Assembly (NCBI RefSeq): GCF_008042035.1 | Contig: NZ_RDBL01000002.1 | Location: 140,186-204,185 of the forward strand | DNA from: Streptomyces sp. col6 | GTDB taxonomy: Bacteria > Actinomycetota > Actinomycetes > Streptomycetales > Streptomycetaceae | DNA: 64,000 nucleotides | Reading direction: 5' to 3' | Shown here: positions 1 through 7,902 of the stretch, piece by piece | Position numbering within the stretch: position 1 is the first letter of the stretch | Layout of the letters: each line of letters begins with the position of its first letter | Notes under the pieces: generated by a model | Seen by the model: the letters and a program-made list of their open reading frames with translations, nothing else | What the model was told of the DNA's origin: nothing | The model's database searches: none | Translations under genes and position numbers: made by a program

Positions 1-564
1 CAGCTCCCACCAGGCGAGCTGCGCCCCGTGCCCGACCTGTGCCATCTCCTTGCCGGCCGACATGCCGAGGTCCGGGTTGAGCCAGAGCACCGGGTGGTCC
101 GGGCCGGGCGCGGGCGGCGGCTCCGGATCGTCCAGGTCCGTCCCGGAGACCTGGAGCTTGGCCAGTTCCTTCGGCCAGCCGTCCAGCGGCACCGGCGGGA
201 AGACCCGCACCTCGGCCTCCTCGCCCGTCACCGTGATCCCCGGCAGCGCGGACGCCTTGCGCCACTCAGCGCCCCGGGCCCGCCGGACCACCTTGCGGAT
301 ACGGGCGTCCTGCCAGTCCCGCATCACCTCCGCCCACTCGCCCTCGCCCACCGACCGCTCGTCGGAGAGCATCACCAGGACCGCGCGGGCGGCCGTGCGC
401 AGGGCATCGGTGCGGGCCGGCGGCGCGGTCTTCTCGATGTGCACCACCAATGGCAGTACGTATTGCGGGGCTTCGTCCCGGTTCGTCCGCTCCGACCGGA
501 AGGGGCTGTCCACGGGCGCGGCCGGTTCGGAGGACGGGGGCGCGGGGATGTCGTCACTGCTCAC
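1..564 (-). CDS. Peptidyl-tRNA hydrolase, Pth2 family (C-terminus outside window)
   Basis: Partial gene: 188 codons from a GTG start to the left edge. Residues 163-186 carry the Pth2 opening (N-P-D-L, then G171-K172, A175-Q176, H179), the stretch that in this family precedes the catalytic fold and cleaves peptidyl-tRNA to recycle stalled tRNA. A normal Pth2 begins near this motif, but here about 160 residues lie before it. Residues 25-145 look like an additional Pth2-like half (hydrophobic strand, helix, W-x-x-x-R-I-R-K-V-V basic helix, then L-A-K-L-Q-V-S-G). That two-part layout is known for actinobacterial relatives; the duplication is my inference. The GTG was chosen because upstream sequence is non-coding and divergent from the next gene. 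Confidence 0.75.
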   Translation of the reverse strand, partial: MSSDDIPAPPSSEPAAPVDSPFRSERTNRDEAPQYVLPLVVHIEKTAPPARTDALRTAARAVLVMLSDERSVGEGEWAEVMRDWQDARIRKVVRRARGAEWRKASALPGITVTGEEAEVRVFPPVPLDGWPKELAKLQVSGTDLDDPEPPPAPGPDHPVLWLNPDLGMSAGKEMAQVGHGAQLAWWEL

Positions 565-635
565 CCGACCAGTCTGCCAGTCGCCCCGGACACCGTTCTT
601 GGCGGAATGAACGGCTCCGGGCGAGGATGCCGCGT

Positions 636-1313
636 ATGAAGAGCGATCTCTTTTCCACTGAGCACATGGTCGAGCAGGCAACCGCCCCCGGGATGACGTT
701 GCAGAACGCCAAATCCATCAAGTACGCGGTCAACGGGGAGATGCACGCCCGCCAGGGATCGATGGTCGCCTTCCGCGGTGATCTCCAGTTCGAGCACAAG
801 AGCCAGGGCATAGGCGGCCTGCTCAAGCGCGCGGTCACCGGCGAGGGGCTGCCGCTGATGGCCGTACGCGGCCTGGGCGAGGCGTGGTTCGCCCACGAGG
901 CGGCCAACTGCTTCATCGTGGAGCTGGAGCAGGGCGACTCCCTCACCATCAACGGACGCAACGTCCTGTGCTTCGACCCCACACTCGCGTACGAGATCAA
1001 GACCGTGAAGGGCGCCGGGATGACCGGCGGCGGCCTCTTCAACAGCGTCTTCACGGGCTACGGCAAGCTGGGCCTGATGTGCGACGGCCATCCGATCGTC
1101 ATCCCCGTCACGCCGCAGCAGCCGGTCTTCGTCGACACGGACGCCGTCGTCGGCTGGAGCGCCCAGCTGAACACCTCGCTGCACCGCTCGCAGAGCGTCG
1201 GCTCGATGATCCGGGGCGGCTCGGGGGAGGCCGTCCAACTGCGTCTGGACGGCGAGGGGTTCGTGATCGTACGGCCCAGCGAGCTGAAGCCCGAGAAGGC
1301 GTCCTCCCACTGA
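636..1313 (+). CDS. AIM24 family protein
   Basis: 225-residue protein, mostly short beta strands with many Gly-Gly turns (G-G-L-L, G-G-G-L-F), matching the AIM24/TIGR00266 family; in yeast Aim24 is mitochondrial, and the bacterial role is unknown. There is no signal peptide or membrane helix. The ATG at 636 is preferred over the in-frame ATG at 627 because GCGAGG lies 9 bases upstream of it but directly abuts the earlier one. The stop overlaps the probable start of the following ABC ATPase by four bases, so the two are probably translated together with the membrane protein after them. Confidence 0.8.
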   Translation: MKSDLFSTEHMVEQATAPGMTLQNAKSIKYAVNGEMHARQGSMVAFRGDLQFEHKSQGIGGLLKRAVTGEGLPLMAVRGLGEAWFAHEAANCFIVELEQGDSLTINGRNVLCFDPTLAYEIKTVKGAGMTGGGLFNSVFTGYGKLGLMCDGHPIVIPVTPQQPVFVDTDAVVGWSAQLNTSLHRSQSVGSMIRGGSGEAVQLRLDGEGFVIVRPSELKPEKASSH

Positions 1314-2227
1314 ACCCCGGCACGGAGGCCCTGCGGCTGCGGGGGGTCGGCCGCAGGTACGGCCTCACGGGGTCCTGGGTCCTGCGCGGGGTCGACCTCG
1401 CGCTGCCCACGCGCGCCCTCGTTCGCGTCGAGGGGGCCAACGGCACCGGGAAGTCGACCCTGTTGCGGCTCCTGGCCGGGATCGACGCGCCCTCCGAGGG
1501 CCGGATCACGGGCCGCCGGCCGCGCACGGCGTACGTCCCCGAGCGGTTCCCGGCGGCCCTGCCCTTCACGGCCGCCGGGTACCTCGTCCACCTCGGCCGC
1601 ATCCACGGACTGCGGGCGGCCGAGGCGGCGGACCGTGCGCACGTGTGGCTGACCCGGTTCGGCGCCGCCGCGCATGCCGGGACACCTCTCGCCGAACTCT
1701 CCAAGGGCACCAGCCAGAAGGTCGCCGTGGCCCAGGCGCTCCTCGCCGACCCGGAACTGCTGGTGCTCGACGAGGCGTGGACCGGCCTCGACACCGAGGC
1801 GCGCGGCGAACTGGACCGGGCCGTGGCCGAGCGCGTCGCGGCCGGGGCGACGGTCGTCTTCGTCGACCACGATCCGCGCCGGCTGGCGGACGCGGTCGAC
1901 GCGGAGTACCGCGTCGAGGGGTCGGCCCTGACGGCCGTCCCGCTCGCCACGCCCGACCCCCGCGTACGCATCGAGGCGACGGCCCCGGCGGGCACTCCGC
2001 TGCCGGCCGGACTGCCCGGCGCTCCCGCGTACACCCGCACCGCCGGCGGAACGGCGCGCCTCACGGTCCCGGCGGCGCACTCCGACGCCGTGCTCGCCGC
2101 GCTGCTGGGGGCCCGGCCGCCGTGGCACATCGACCGCGTGGCGCCGGTGCGCGGGCACGGGAGCGGTACGCGACCGGAGCCCGCGCCGCACCGCCCGACC
2201 ACCCGGGACGGGGATCACACACCATGA
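1310..2227 (+). CDS. ABC transporter ATP-binding protein (possible CTG start)
   Basis: About 305 residues. Walker A (G-A-N-G-T-G-K-S-T) is at 42-50, followed by a modified signature L-S-K-G-T in place of LSGGQ, then Walker B with L-L-V-L-D-E-A and a D-loop G-L-D. A proline/alanine-rich C-terminal extension of about 90 residues follows. In this frame no ATG, GTG or TTG lies between the end of the AIM24 gene and the Walker A region. The first plausible initiation site is CTG at 1310, overlapping the AIM24 stop and sitting about 10 bases after GAGAAGG. The stop overlaps the ATG of the next membrane protein (ATGA), which suggests an exporter or membrane-complex pair. Substrate unknown. Confidence 0.75.
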   Translation: MNPGTEALRLRGVGRRYGLTGSWVLRGVDLALPTRALVRVEGANGTGKSTLLRLLAGIDAPSEGRITGRRPRTAYVPERFPAALPFTAAGYLVHLGRIHGLRAAEAADRAHVWLTRFGAAAHAGTPLAELSKGTSQKVAVAQALLADPELLVLDEAWTGLDTEARGELDRAVAERVAAGATVVFVDHDPRRLADAVDAEYRVEGSALTAVPLATPDPRVRIEATAPAGTPLPAGLPGAPAYTRTAGGTARLTVPAAHSDAVLAALLGARPPWHIDRVAPVRGHGSGTRPEPAPHRPTTRDGDHTP

Positions 2228-2895
2228 CCGCGCTCATCCGCTACCAGACCGACCTGCTCGTACGGTCGCAGCGCTGGCTGGCCCCCGTGCTGCTGTACCT
2301 GGCCTTCCTCGGCGTGGGTGTCCGCTCCGGGCAGCCCGTGCTCGACTCGCTCGGCTACACCGCGGCCGGGATGCTGCCGGTCACCGCCTGGCTGGTGCGC
2401 GTCTGCGTCACCCAGGAGCCGGCCGCCGCCCGGACGGTCGTCGCGGCGGCGGCCGGCGGGCAGCCGAGGGCCCATCTGGCGGCACTGCTCACCGCGCTGG
2501 GGTGCGCCGGGCTGCTGGGCGGCGCCGCCACCGCCGTGGTGCTGGCGATCAGCGACCCGTCCAGCACCGACCACGCGGTGCGGGTGCCCCTGCCGCCCGC
2601 GGGGGCCGCCGGACTCCTCGCCACCGCGTGCTGCGTACTCCTGGGCGCGGCGGTGGGCGCGCTGTGCGGCCGGCCGCTGCTGCACGGACGCGGCTGGTCG
2701 ATCGCGGCGACCGCGCTCGTGACGCTGCTGGCGCTGGTCACCACCGGCTCGCCCGCCAAGTACGCCGTGACGGGCCTGGTCACCGGCTCGCTGACCGGCA
2801 CGGTCCACGTCCCCGTGTTCCCGCTGCTCGGGGCCGCCGCGCTCGCCACCGCCGCGCTCGCGCTCGCCTGCCGGCTCACTTCGGTACGCGGCTGA
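2224..2895 (+). CDS. Integral membrane protein, likely partner of the preceding ABC ATPase
   Basis: 223 residues with about six hydrophobic segments (near residues 20-35, 45-60, 80-105, 125-150, 160-180 and 190-215) joined by short Ala/Gly/Pro-rich loops. No recognised family motif. It starts inside the stop of the ATPase gene (ATGA overlap at 2224), so the two products are probably made in fixed ratio and form one transporter or membrane complex. The function is inferred from position only. Confidence 0.65.
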   Translation: MTALIRYQTDLLVRSQRWLAPVLLYLAFLGVGVRSGQPVLDSLGYTAAGMLPVTAWLVRVCVTQEPAAARTVVAAAAGGQPRAHLAALLTALGCAGLLGGAATAVVLAISDPSSTDHAVRVPLPPAGAAGLLATACCVLLGAAVGALCGRPLLHGRGWSIAATALVTLLALVTTGSPAKYAVTGLVTGSLTGTVHVPVFPLLGAAALATAALALACRLTSVRG

Positions 2896-2909
2896 GTAGG
2901 CTCGTACGT

Positions 2910-3122
2910 ATGAGTGAGGACGGGAACCAGCGGGCGGAGACCGAATCCGGGTCCTACTGCGAGACGGCCCCGCCCGGCGCCCCGGAACGGGCCGAGGGCC
3001 CGCCGTACGCCGAGTGCGTGCTGTGCCGGAAGCCGACCGAGTACGCCGAGTCCGTCAAGGGCATCACGCTGTGCCCGGTGTGCGAGTGGCAGGAGGCCCA
3101 GCGCACGGCCTGCTCGGGCTGA
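2910..3122 (+). CDS. Small zinc-ribbon protein, unknown function
   Basis: 70-residue protein with two Cys-x2-Cys knuckles (C-V-L-C and C-P-V-C) 22 residues apart in the second half, a spacing that fits one structural zinc. The N-terminal third is acidic and probably disordered. It begins 14 bases after the membrane-protein stop, so it may be the last gene of the AIM24-ABC operon. It converges on the deacetylase gene across a 14-base gap. No catalytic residues are visible. Confidence 0.6.
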   Translation: MSEDGNQRAETESGSYCETAPPGAPERAEGPPYAECVLCRKPTEYAESVKGITLCPVCEWQEAQRTACSG

Positions 3123-3136
3123 GGCGGGTCCGGCCG

Positions 3137-3976
3137 CTACCCGGCCATCAGCTCGGACACCTTGACGAAGCGGTAGCCGCGCTTCCGCAGCTCCGGCACG
3201 ACCCGGCGGACCGCTTCGGCGGTCACCGGGGCCGCGCTGCGGGTGCAGTGCATGACGACGAGCGAACCGGACCGCACCCCGTCCAGCACCTGCTCGGCCA
3301 CCGCGTCCGCGTCCGTCGCGAAGGCGTCGCCGCTGACGACGTCCCACTGCACGGCCGTCACCTTCTCCGGCCCGAGGGCGCGCAGCGTGTCGTCGTCGTA
3401 GCAGCCGCCGGGGAACCGGAAGTACGGCACCACATTGCGGGCACCGGTCCCGCGGATCGCCCCGAAGGCCCGCTGGACCTCCTTGCGCACGCCGCCCTCC
3501 TCCACCGTCGGCAGCCCGTAGCAGGGTGTCGTGAAGGCGTAGTGGCTGTAGGAGTGGTTGCCGATCTCGAAGAGCGGGTCGGTGCCGATGGAGCGGGCCT
3601 GGTCCGGGTACTCCTCGGCCCACCGCCCCGTCATGAACACCGTCGCGGGCACCTTCAGCCGGCGCAGCAGGGCGATCAGTTCCGGGTTGTCGAAGTGCTC
3701 ACCGGCCGCCGCGCGCGGTCCCTCGTCGGCCGTCATGTCGGCGTCGAAGCTGAGCGCGACGACCTGGGCCGCGTGCTGCGACCCCCGCGTGAAGACGGGG
3801 GTCAGCCCGCCGGGGCCGGGCGCCATGACGGCGGGCCGCTCGATGGAGGCCGAAGGCGAGGGGGAGGCGGAGGCCGGGGGCCGTTCCGCGGCTGTACGAG
3901 GCCCGGCCCGGCCGCATCCGACGAGCACCGCACCCAGCACACCCAGAGCAGCCATTTTGTACGCATATCTGACCAT
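3137..3976 (-). CDS. Lipoprotein polysaccharide deacetylase (NodB domain)
   Basis: 279 residues. The N-terminus has a short hydrophobic run ending in L-V-G-C with the lipobox cysteine at 21, then a Pro/Ser linker to about 55, so the enzyme should be anchored outside the membrane. The NodB domain follows: F-D-A-D gives D78 (base) and D80 (metal), and N-H-S-Y-S-H gives the metal ligands H141 and H145; a late H-C motif lies where the catalytic histidine is expected. Family members remove acetyl groups from peptidoglycan or other amino-sugar polymers. The usual 'TFDDG' is here 'SFDAD', a common variant of this subfamily. The exact substrate cannot be read from sequence. Confidence 0.85.
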   Translation of the reverse strand: MVRYAYKMAALGVLGAVLVGCGRAGPRTAAERPPASASPSPSASIERPAVMAPGPGGLTPVFTRGSQHAAQVVALSFDADMTADEGPRAAAGEHFDNPELIALLRRLKVPATVFMTGRWAEEYPDQARSIGTDPLFEIGNHSYSHYAFTTPCYGLPTVEEGGVRKEVQRAFGAIRGTGARNVVPYFRFPGGCYDDDTLRALGPEKVTAVQWDVVSGDAFATDADAVAEQVLDGVRSGSLVVMHCTRSAAPVTAEAVRRVVPELRKRGYRFVKVSELMAG

Positions 3977-4011
3977 TTCCGGAAGCTAGCCGATCGACCG
4001 GCGGTTTGCGC

Positions 4012-4041
4012 GGGGCGGGCCCGCCGACCGGGCTCCGCCCC
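4012..4041 (-). terminator. GC-rich hairpin after the PhoX-like gene
   Basis: GGGGCGG and CCGCCCC can form a 7-bp stem around a 16-base loop about 30 bases after the stop of the PhoX-like gene. There is no U-tract, as is usual in Streptomyces. It lies between two leftward genes and may separate their transcripts. Confidence 0.35.
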
Positions 4042-4070
4042 ACGCAGATGGCGCACGAGGTCTCAGCCCG

Positions 4071-5447
4071 TCAGCGCCATGGTCCCGTCACCGCGAACGT
4101 GGTGCCCGGCGTGTAGACGTTCACGTACATCGTCCCGTAGTCCGGTGCGAACGTGACGCCCGCGAACTCGCCCCACTCCGGCTCTTCCGGCGTCCCGGTG
4201 TTCTGCCGGCCGCGCGCCATCGGGTACACCTCGCCGCGCCGGGTCAGGCCGAACACGTGCTGGGCGCCGCCGCCGTCCTCGCAGACCATCAGGCCGCCGT
4301 CGGGGGCGAGGGTGATGTTGTCGGGGGACTCGCCGGGCAGCTGGAGGTCGGTGTCCGGACCGAAGACGATGACCAGGGTCAGCCGGCGCCGTGCGGGGTC
4401 GTAGCGCCAGACCTGGCCGTAGTGGTCCGCCGCCGAACCCTCGTCGCGGTGCGCGAAGCTGGAGACGAAGTAGACGCACGAGCCGCCCCAGTAGCAGCCC
4501 TCCAGCTTCTGGCCGTGGGTGATGCCCCGGGGGCCGAAGTCCTGGAACCTGATGGGCGTTTCGGCGGCCTGCGGATCCGGTACGGGGACCCACTCGACGC
4601 CCTCGAACACCGTCCCGGTCTCCTGGACGGCCGAGAGGTCCGCCAGCCCCGGCACCCGCATGGCCTCCAGCCGGCCGCCCGCCCGCAGCGAACCCGTACC
4701 GCCCAGCGGCTTCTTCGGCAGGAAACGGTAGAAGAGGCCGAACGGCTTCTCGAAGGCGTCCTCCGTCTCGTACACGGTCCCGTCGCGCGGATCGACCGCG
4801 ATCGCCTCGTGCTGGAAGCGGCCCATCGCGGTCAGCGGCACGGCGCCGGTGCGGTGCGGGTCGGCGCCGTCCACCTCGAAGATGTAGCCGTGGTCCTTGG
4901 TGTACCCGTTGGTGCCGGCCTTGTCCTCCGTCTCCTCACAGGTCAGCCAGGTGTCCCAAGGGGTGCGCCCGCCCGCGCAGTTCACCGCCGTACCGGCGAT
5001 GGCGACGCGCTCGGACAGCACCCGGTTGTGGCCGTCGAGCTCCAGGGCCGTACAGCCGCCCTTGCCCATCGGGTCGTACGTGAGCCCTTCGGCCGTGGGT
5101 ACGGGGATCGCGGCGTCCACCCGGTTCTCGTGGTTGCGCACCAGTCGGACGTGCCCGCCCCGGCCCCGGAACGCGGCCATCCCGTCGCAGTGGCTGGGGA
5201 CCTGGCCCTCGCCCGAGCGCAGGGGGTCGCCCTCCCGGGACAGCACCCGGTAGCGGAAGCCCTTCGGCAGGTCCAGCAGGCCGTCCGGGTCCGGCGCGAG
5301 CGGGCCGTAACCCTCGTGACCGCGGGCGGCGGAGCTGCCCGCGAAGAGTTCGGTGAACGCTCCGGTGAAGGCGAGGGAGACGGCGGCGGCGCCGCTCGCG
5401 GCCAGAACGTTCCGCCGGGTGGCGGTGGGGCGGGGTGCGACTGACAT
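4071..5447 (-). CDS. PhoX-type (DUF839) secreted phosphatase, Tat signal
   Basis: 458 residues. The N-terminus has T-R-R-N-V-L-A-A-S-G followed by an alanine-rich hydrophobic stretch, a clear twin-arginine signal, so the protein is exported folded. The remainder matches the DUF839/PhoX beta-propeller family: R-x-N-H-E-N near residue 100, C-E-E-T in the middle, a Q-H-E motif and a C-terminal E-D-G-G-G-A-Q loop, all typical of calcium/iron-binding PhoX phosphatases that release phosphate from esters. The ATG at 5447 has GGGAG six bases upstream; a TTG two codons earlier is less likely. No PHO box was recognised in the short upstream gap. Confidence 0.8.
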   Translation of the reverse strand: MSVAPRPTATRRNVLAASGAAAVSLAFTGAFTELFAGSSAARGHEGYGPLAPDPDGLLDLPKGFRYRVLSREGDPLRSGEGQVPSHCDGMAAFRGRGGHVRLVRNHENRVDAAIPVPTAEGLTYDPMGKGGCTALELDGHNRVLSERVAIAGTAVNCAGGRTPWDTWLTCEETEDKAGTNGYTKDHGYIFEVDGADPHRTGAVPLTAMGRFQHEAIAVDPRDGTVYETEDAFEKPFGLFYRFLPKKPLGGTGSLRAGGRLEAMRVPGLADLSAVQETGTVFEGVEWVPVPDPQAAETPIRFQDFGPRGITHGQKLEGCYWGGSCVYFVSSFAHRDEGSAADHYGQVWRYDPARRRLTLVIVFGPDTDLQLPGESPDNITLAPDGGLMVCEDGGGAQHVFGLTRRGEVYPMARGRQNTGTPEEPEWGEFAGVTFAPDYGTMYVNVYTPGTTFAVTGPWR

Positions 5448-5528
5448 GAGCAACTCCCTGTGTGGGGGACAGGTGACATGGCTTCGTCAAGAGCAGGCCT
5501 GCCCGGTGGAGGCCGTCGCTGAACGTTG

Positions 5529-7055
5529 TCACGCCGGGCCGTGCGGACCGGCGCCGACGCTCCGGGGCAGCAGCAGACGGAAGACGCAGCCGTGGCCCGG
5601 CCGGGTGTCGAGTTCGAGCCGCCCGCCGTGCGCCTCGGCGATGGTGGCGGCGATCGACAGGCCGAGCCCCGACCCGGGTTCGACGTTCTCCCCGGCCGAC
5701 GGCCCCCGGTAGAACCGTTCGAACACCTGCTGGGCCGCGTCCGGTGTCAGCCCGGGGCCGTCGTCGGCGACCTCGACCACGCAGGCCGGCACCCCGGCGG
5801 GCAGGGCGACCGTGGCGCTGCTGCGGCCGGGCCGGTCGGTCCCCCCGGTCTCCGCACCCGTGCGCACCGCGCCGACCCGGACCTCCACGCGGGCACCGGG
5901 CGGGGTGTGGCGGCAGGCGTTGGCCAGCAGATTCGCGATCACCTGGGACAGCTGATGCGCGTCGCCCAGCGCATCCACCACGTCCAGCGTGGCCCCCGGA
6001 CCGTCGCCGCCCCCGCCGCCCAGCGGGGCCAGCCGCACCTCACGCCCCGGATGCGCGACGACGGCCGCGCCGACCCCGTCCGCCGCGAGCGACAGCAGGT
6101 CCACCGTCTCCCGGTGCGCCACGGGCGCGTACCCCAGCTTGGCGAGCAGGAAGAGGTCGTCGACGAGCCGGCTCATCCGCTCGGCGTTCCGGGCGATCAG
6201 CTCATGGGCCTCGCGGCGGCGCGCGGCGGGCAGGCGCGGCTGCTCCACGAGGAGTTCGGCGAAGCCCTGGATCGAGGTGAGCGGGGTGCGCAGTTCGTGG
6301 CCCGCGTCGGCCATGAAGCGCCGCAGCCGCCGCTCGGACGCGTCCTTGCGCAGCAGGGCGGCCCGGACCTGGCCGAGCATCGTGTTGAAGGCGATCCCGA
6401 GCCTCCCGGTCTCTGTACGCGGATCGGTGTCCGCCACGGTCAGGGCCGACTCGCCGCCGGTGATGCGCAGGGCCGTCCGCTCCATCCGGGCCAGCGGGCG
6501 CAGCCCCAGGCGCACGGCGGCGCTGCCCAGCAGCCCGACCCCGGCGGCGACCACGGCACCGATCGCGAGGCTGAACCACAACAGCTTGGACGTCGCCCCC
6601 TCCACGGTGTCGAGGGGCAGCGCGACGACGACGGGCCGTCCGTCCGGGCCCCGGTCCGCGACCACCCGCCAGCCCCCGCCCCCGCCGGCGTCCGGCACGG
6701 TGGCGGGCCGCCCGTCCTCCAGGGCGAGACGGGAGGCGGAGGCGGGCAGCCGGGGCCGGCCGGTGCCGCTGCCGAGCGAATCGGACCTGAGCCGGCCGTC
6801 GGGGGCGTAGAAGAAGACCCGGAAGTCGGAGGGCAGGACGTCCTCCGGCGCGAGGCCGTGGGGCGGCTTCCCGTACGCGGCCGGGGGCGGCGGGCGGAAC
6901 TGGGTCAGCCGCTGGTCGATCTGGCCGGTCAGCCAGGATCGCATGACCGCGAGGCCGGCCGCCTGGGAGACCAGCACGGCCACGGTGGCCAGCACGGTGG
7001 AGATCAGCACCAGCCGGGTCCGCACCGAGCGGGGCCGGCGCGGCAGGAGCCTCAC
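5529..7055 (-). CDS. Two-component sensor histidine kinase
   Basis: 508 residues. A first membrane helix at about 12-38, an extracytoplasmic sensor of about 120 residues, a second helix at about 158-182 and a HAMP segment precede the DHp helix A-G-H-E-L-R-T-P with phospho-acceptor H253. The ATPase domain shows N-L-L-A-N-A (N box), D-D-G-P-G-L (G1) and G-S-G-L-G-L-S (G2). The GTG start overlaps the regulator stop (GTGA at 7052-7055), so regulator and kinase form an operon. The sensor part is Pro/Gly-rich with no known ligand fold. Its location directly after the CotH-type operon may be coincidental. Confidence 0.92.
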   Translation of the reverse strand: MRLLPRRPRSVRTRLVLISTVLATVAVLVSQAAGLAVMRSWLTGQIDQRLTQFRPPPPAAYGKPPHGLAPEDVLPSDFRVFFYAPDGRLRSDSLGSGTGRPRLPASASRLALEDGRPATVPDAGGGGGWRVVADRGPDGRPVVVALPLDTVEGATSKLLWFSLAIGAVVAAGVGLLGSAAVRLGLRPLARMERTALRITGGESALTVADTDPRTETGRLGIAFNTMLGQVRAALLRKDASERRLRRFMADAGHELRTPLTSIQGFAELLVEQPRLPAARRREAHELIARNAERMSRLVDDLFLLAKLGYAPVAHRETVDLLSLAADGVGAAVVAHPGREVRLAPLGGGGGDGPGATLDVVDALGDAHQLSQVIANLLANACRHTPPGARVEVRVGAVRTGAETGGTDRPGRSSATVALPAGVPACVVEVADDGPGLTPDAAQQVFERFYRGPSAGENVEPGSGLGLSIAATIAEAHGGRLELDTRPGHGCVFRLLLPRSVGAGPHGPA

Positions 7056-7771
7056 GGCGCGTCCTCGCGGGGCAGCCGCAGGCAGTAGCCCACGCCCCGC
7101 ACGGTGTGGATCAGCGGCGGACCCACACGGTCGATCTTGCGGCGCAGGTTCTTGATGTACGTGTCGACGATGCGGGTGTCCCCGGCGAAGCCGTAACTCC
7201 ACACGTCCAGCAGGATGTCCTGCTTCTCCAGCACCTTCTCCGGCCGGGACACCAGGCACACCAGCAGCCGGAACTCGGTGGGCGACAACTGCATGGGCTC
7301 TCCGGCCCGGTGCACGGTGTGCCGTTCGCGGTCGACGCTCAGATCCGCGTACCGCAGCGGAGGCCGCTCGGCGGCCGGGCGGGGAGCACCCCCGGTGCGG
7401 CGCAGGATCGCCCGTATCCGCAGCAGGATCTCCTGAATGTGGAACGGCTTGGTGACGTAGTCGTCGCCGCCCGAACTGAGCCCGATGATGCGGTCCTCGA
7501 TATCGGTGCGCGCGGTCAGGAACAGCACCGGGGTGTAATCGCCCCGAGCCCGCAGCTCCCGCGTCACGGCGAAGCCGTCCGTGTCCGGGAGCATCACGTC
7601 CAGCACGACCAGGTCCGGCCGGCAGCGGTCCACCTCGCCGACCCCGTCCCGCCCGTTCGCCGCCGAGGCGACGCGGTACCCGGCCGCGGTCAGCGCGGAG
7701 GTGAGCAGGGTGCGGATGCTCGGGTCGTCCTCGACGACCAGGACGGTGTGCCGGGCCGGCCGGTCGCCCAT
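7052..7771 (-). CDS. OmpR/PhoB-type response regulator
   Basis: 239 residues. The receiver domain has the acidic pair D15-D16, phospho-acceptor D58 (L-V-V-L-D-V-M) and a T-K-P-F motif. The C-terminal half is a winged helix with the typical ending V-D-T-Y-I-K-N-L-R-R-K and T-V-R-G-V-G-Y. The ATG at 7771 is placed about 8 bases after GAGGTGA; an in-frame GTG lies within that ribosome site. It is the cognate partner of the kinase whose start overlaps its stop. Targets unknown. Confidence 0.93.
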   Translation of the reverse strand: MGDRPARHTVLVVEDDPSIRTLLTSALTAAGYRVASAANGRDGVGEVDRCRPDLVVLDVMLPDTDGFAVTRELRARGDYTPVLFLTARTDIEDRIIGLSSGGDDYVTKPFHIQEILLRIRAILRRTGGAPRPAAERPPLRYADLSVDRERHTVHRAGEPMQLSPTEFRLLVCLVSRPEKVLEKQDILLDVWSYGFAGDTRIVDTYIKNLRRKIDRVGPPLIHTVRGVGYCLRLPREDAP

Positions 7772-7865
7772 CGGAAGGATCACCTCACGGCGTTGCGGAC
7801 ACGGGCCTGTCGGCACCGCGCCGCGCGATGCTAACGGCCGAACTTGTGCGCGATGCACAGGAACG

Positions 7866-7896
7866 GCGGCGCCCCGGGGAGCCCCCGGGACGCCGC
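7866..7896 (-). terminator. Strong hairpin after the CotH-type operon
   Basis: Two 14-base arms (7866-7879 and 7883-7896) pair with one mismatch around a 3-base loop. The hairpin begins 7 bases beyond the CotH-type stop and lies before the regulator gene, so it should end the VTC-DUF4956-CotH transcript and separate it from the two-component operon. Confidence 0.7.
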
Positions 7897-7902
7897 GGGC
7901 CG

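Noticed and set aside
4257..5444. Plus-strand open frame opposite the PhoX-like gene
   Set aside because: Composition is typical of antisense frames (Arg/Gly/Val/His-rich); the opposite strand has a Tat signal and conserved PhoX motifs.
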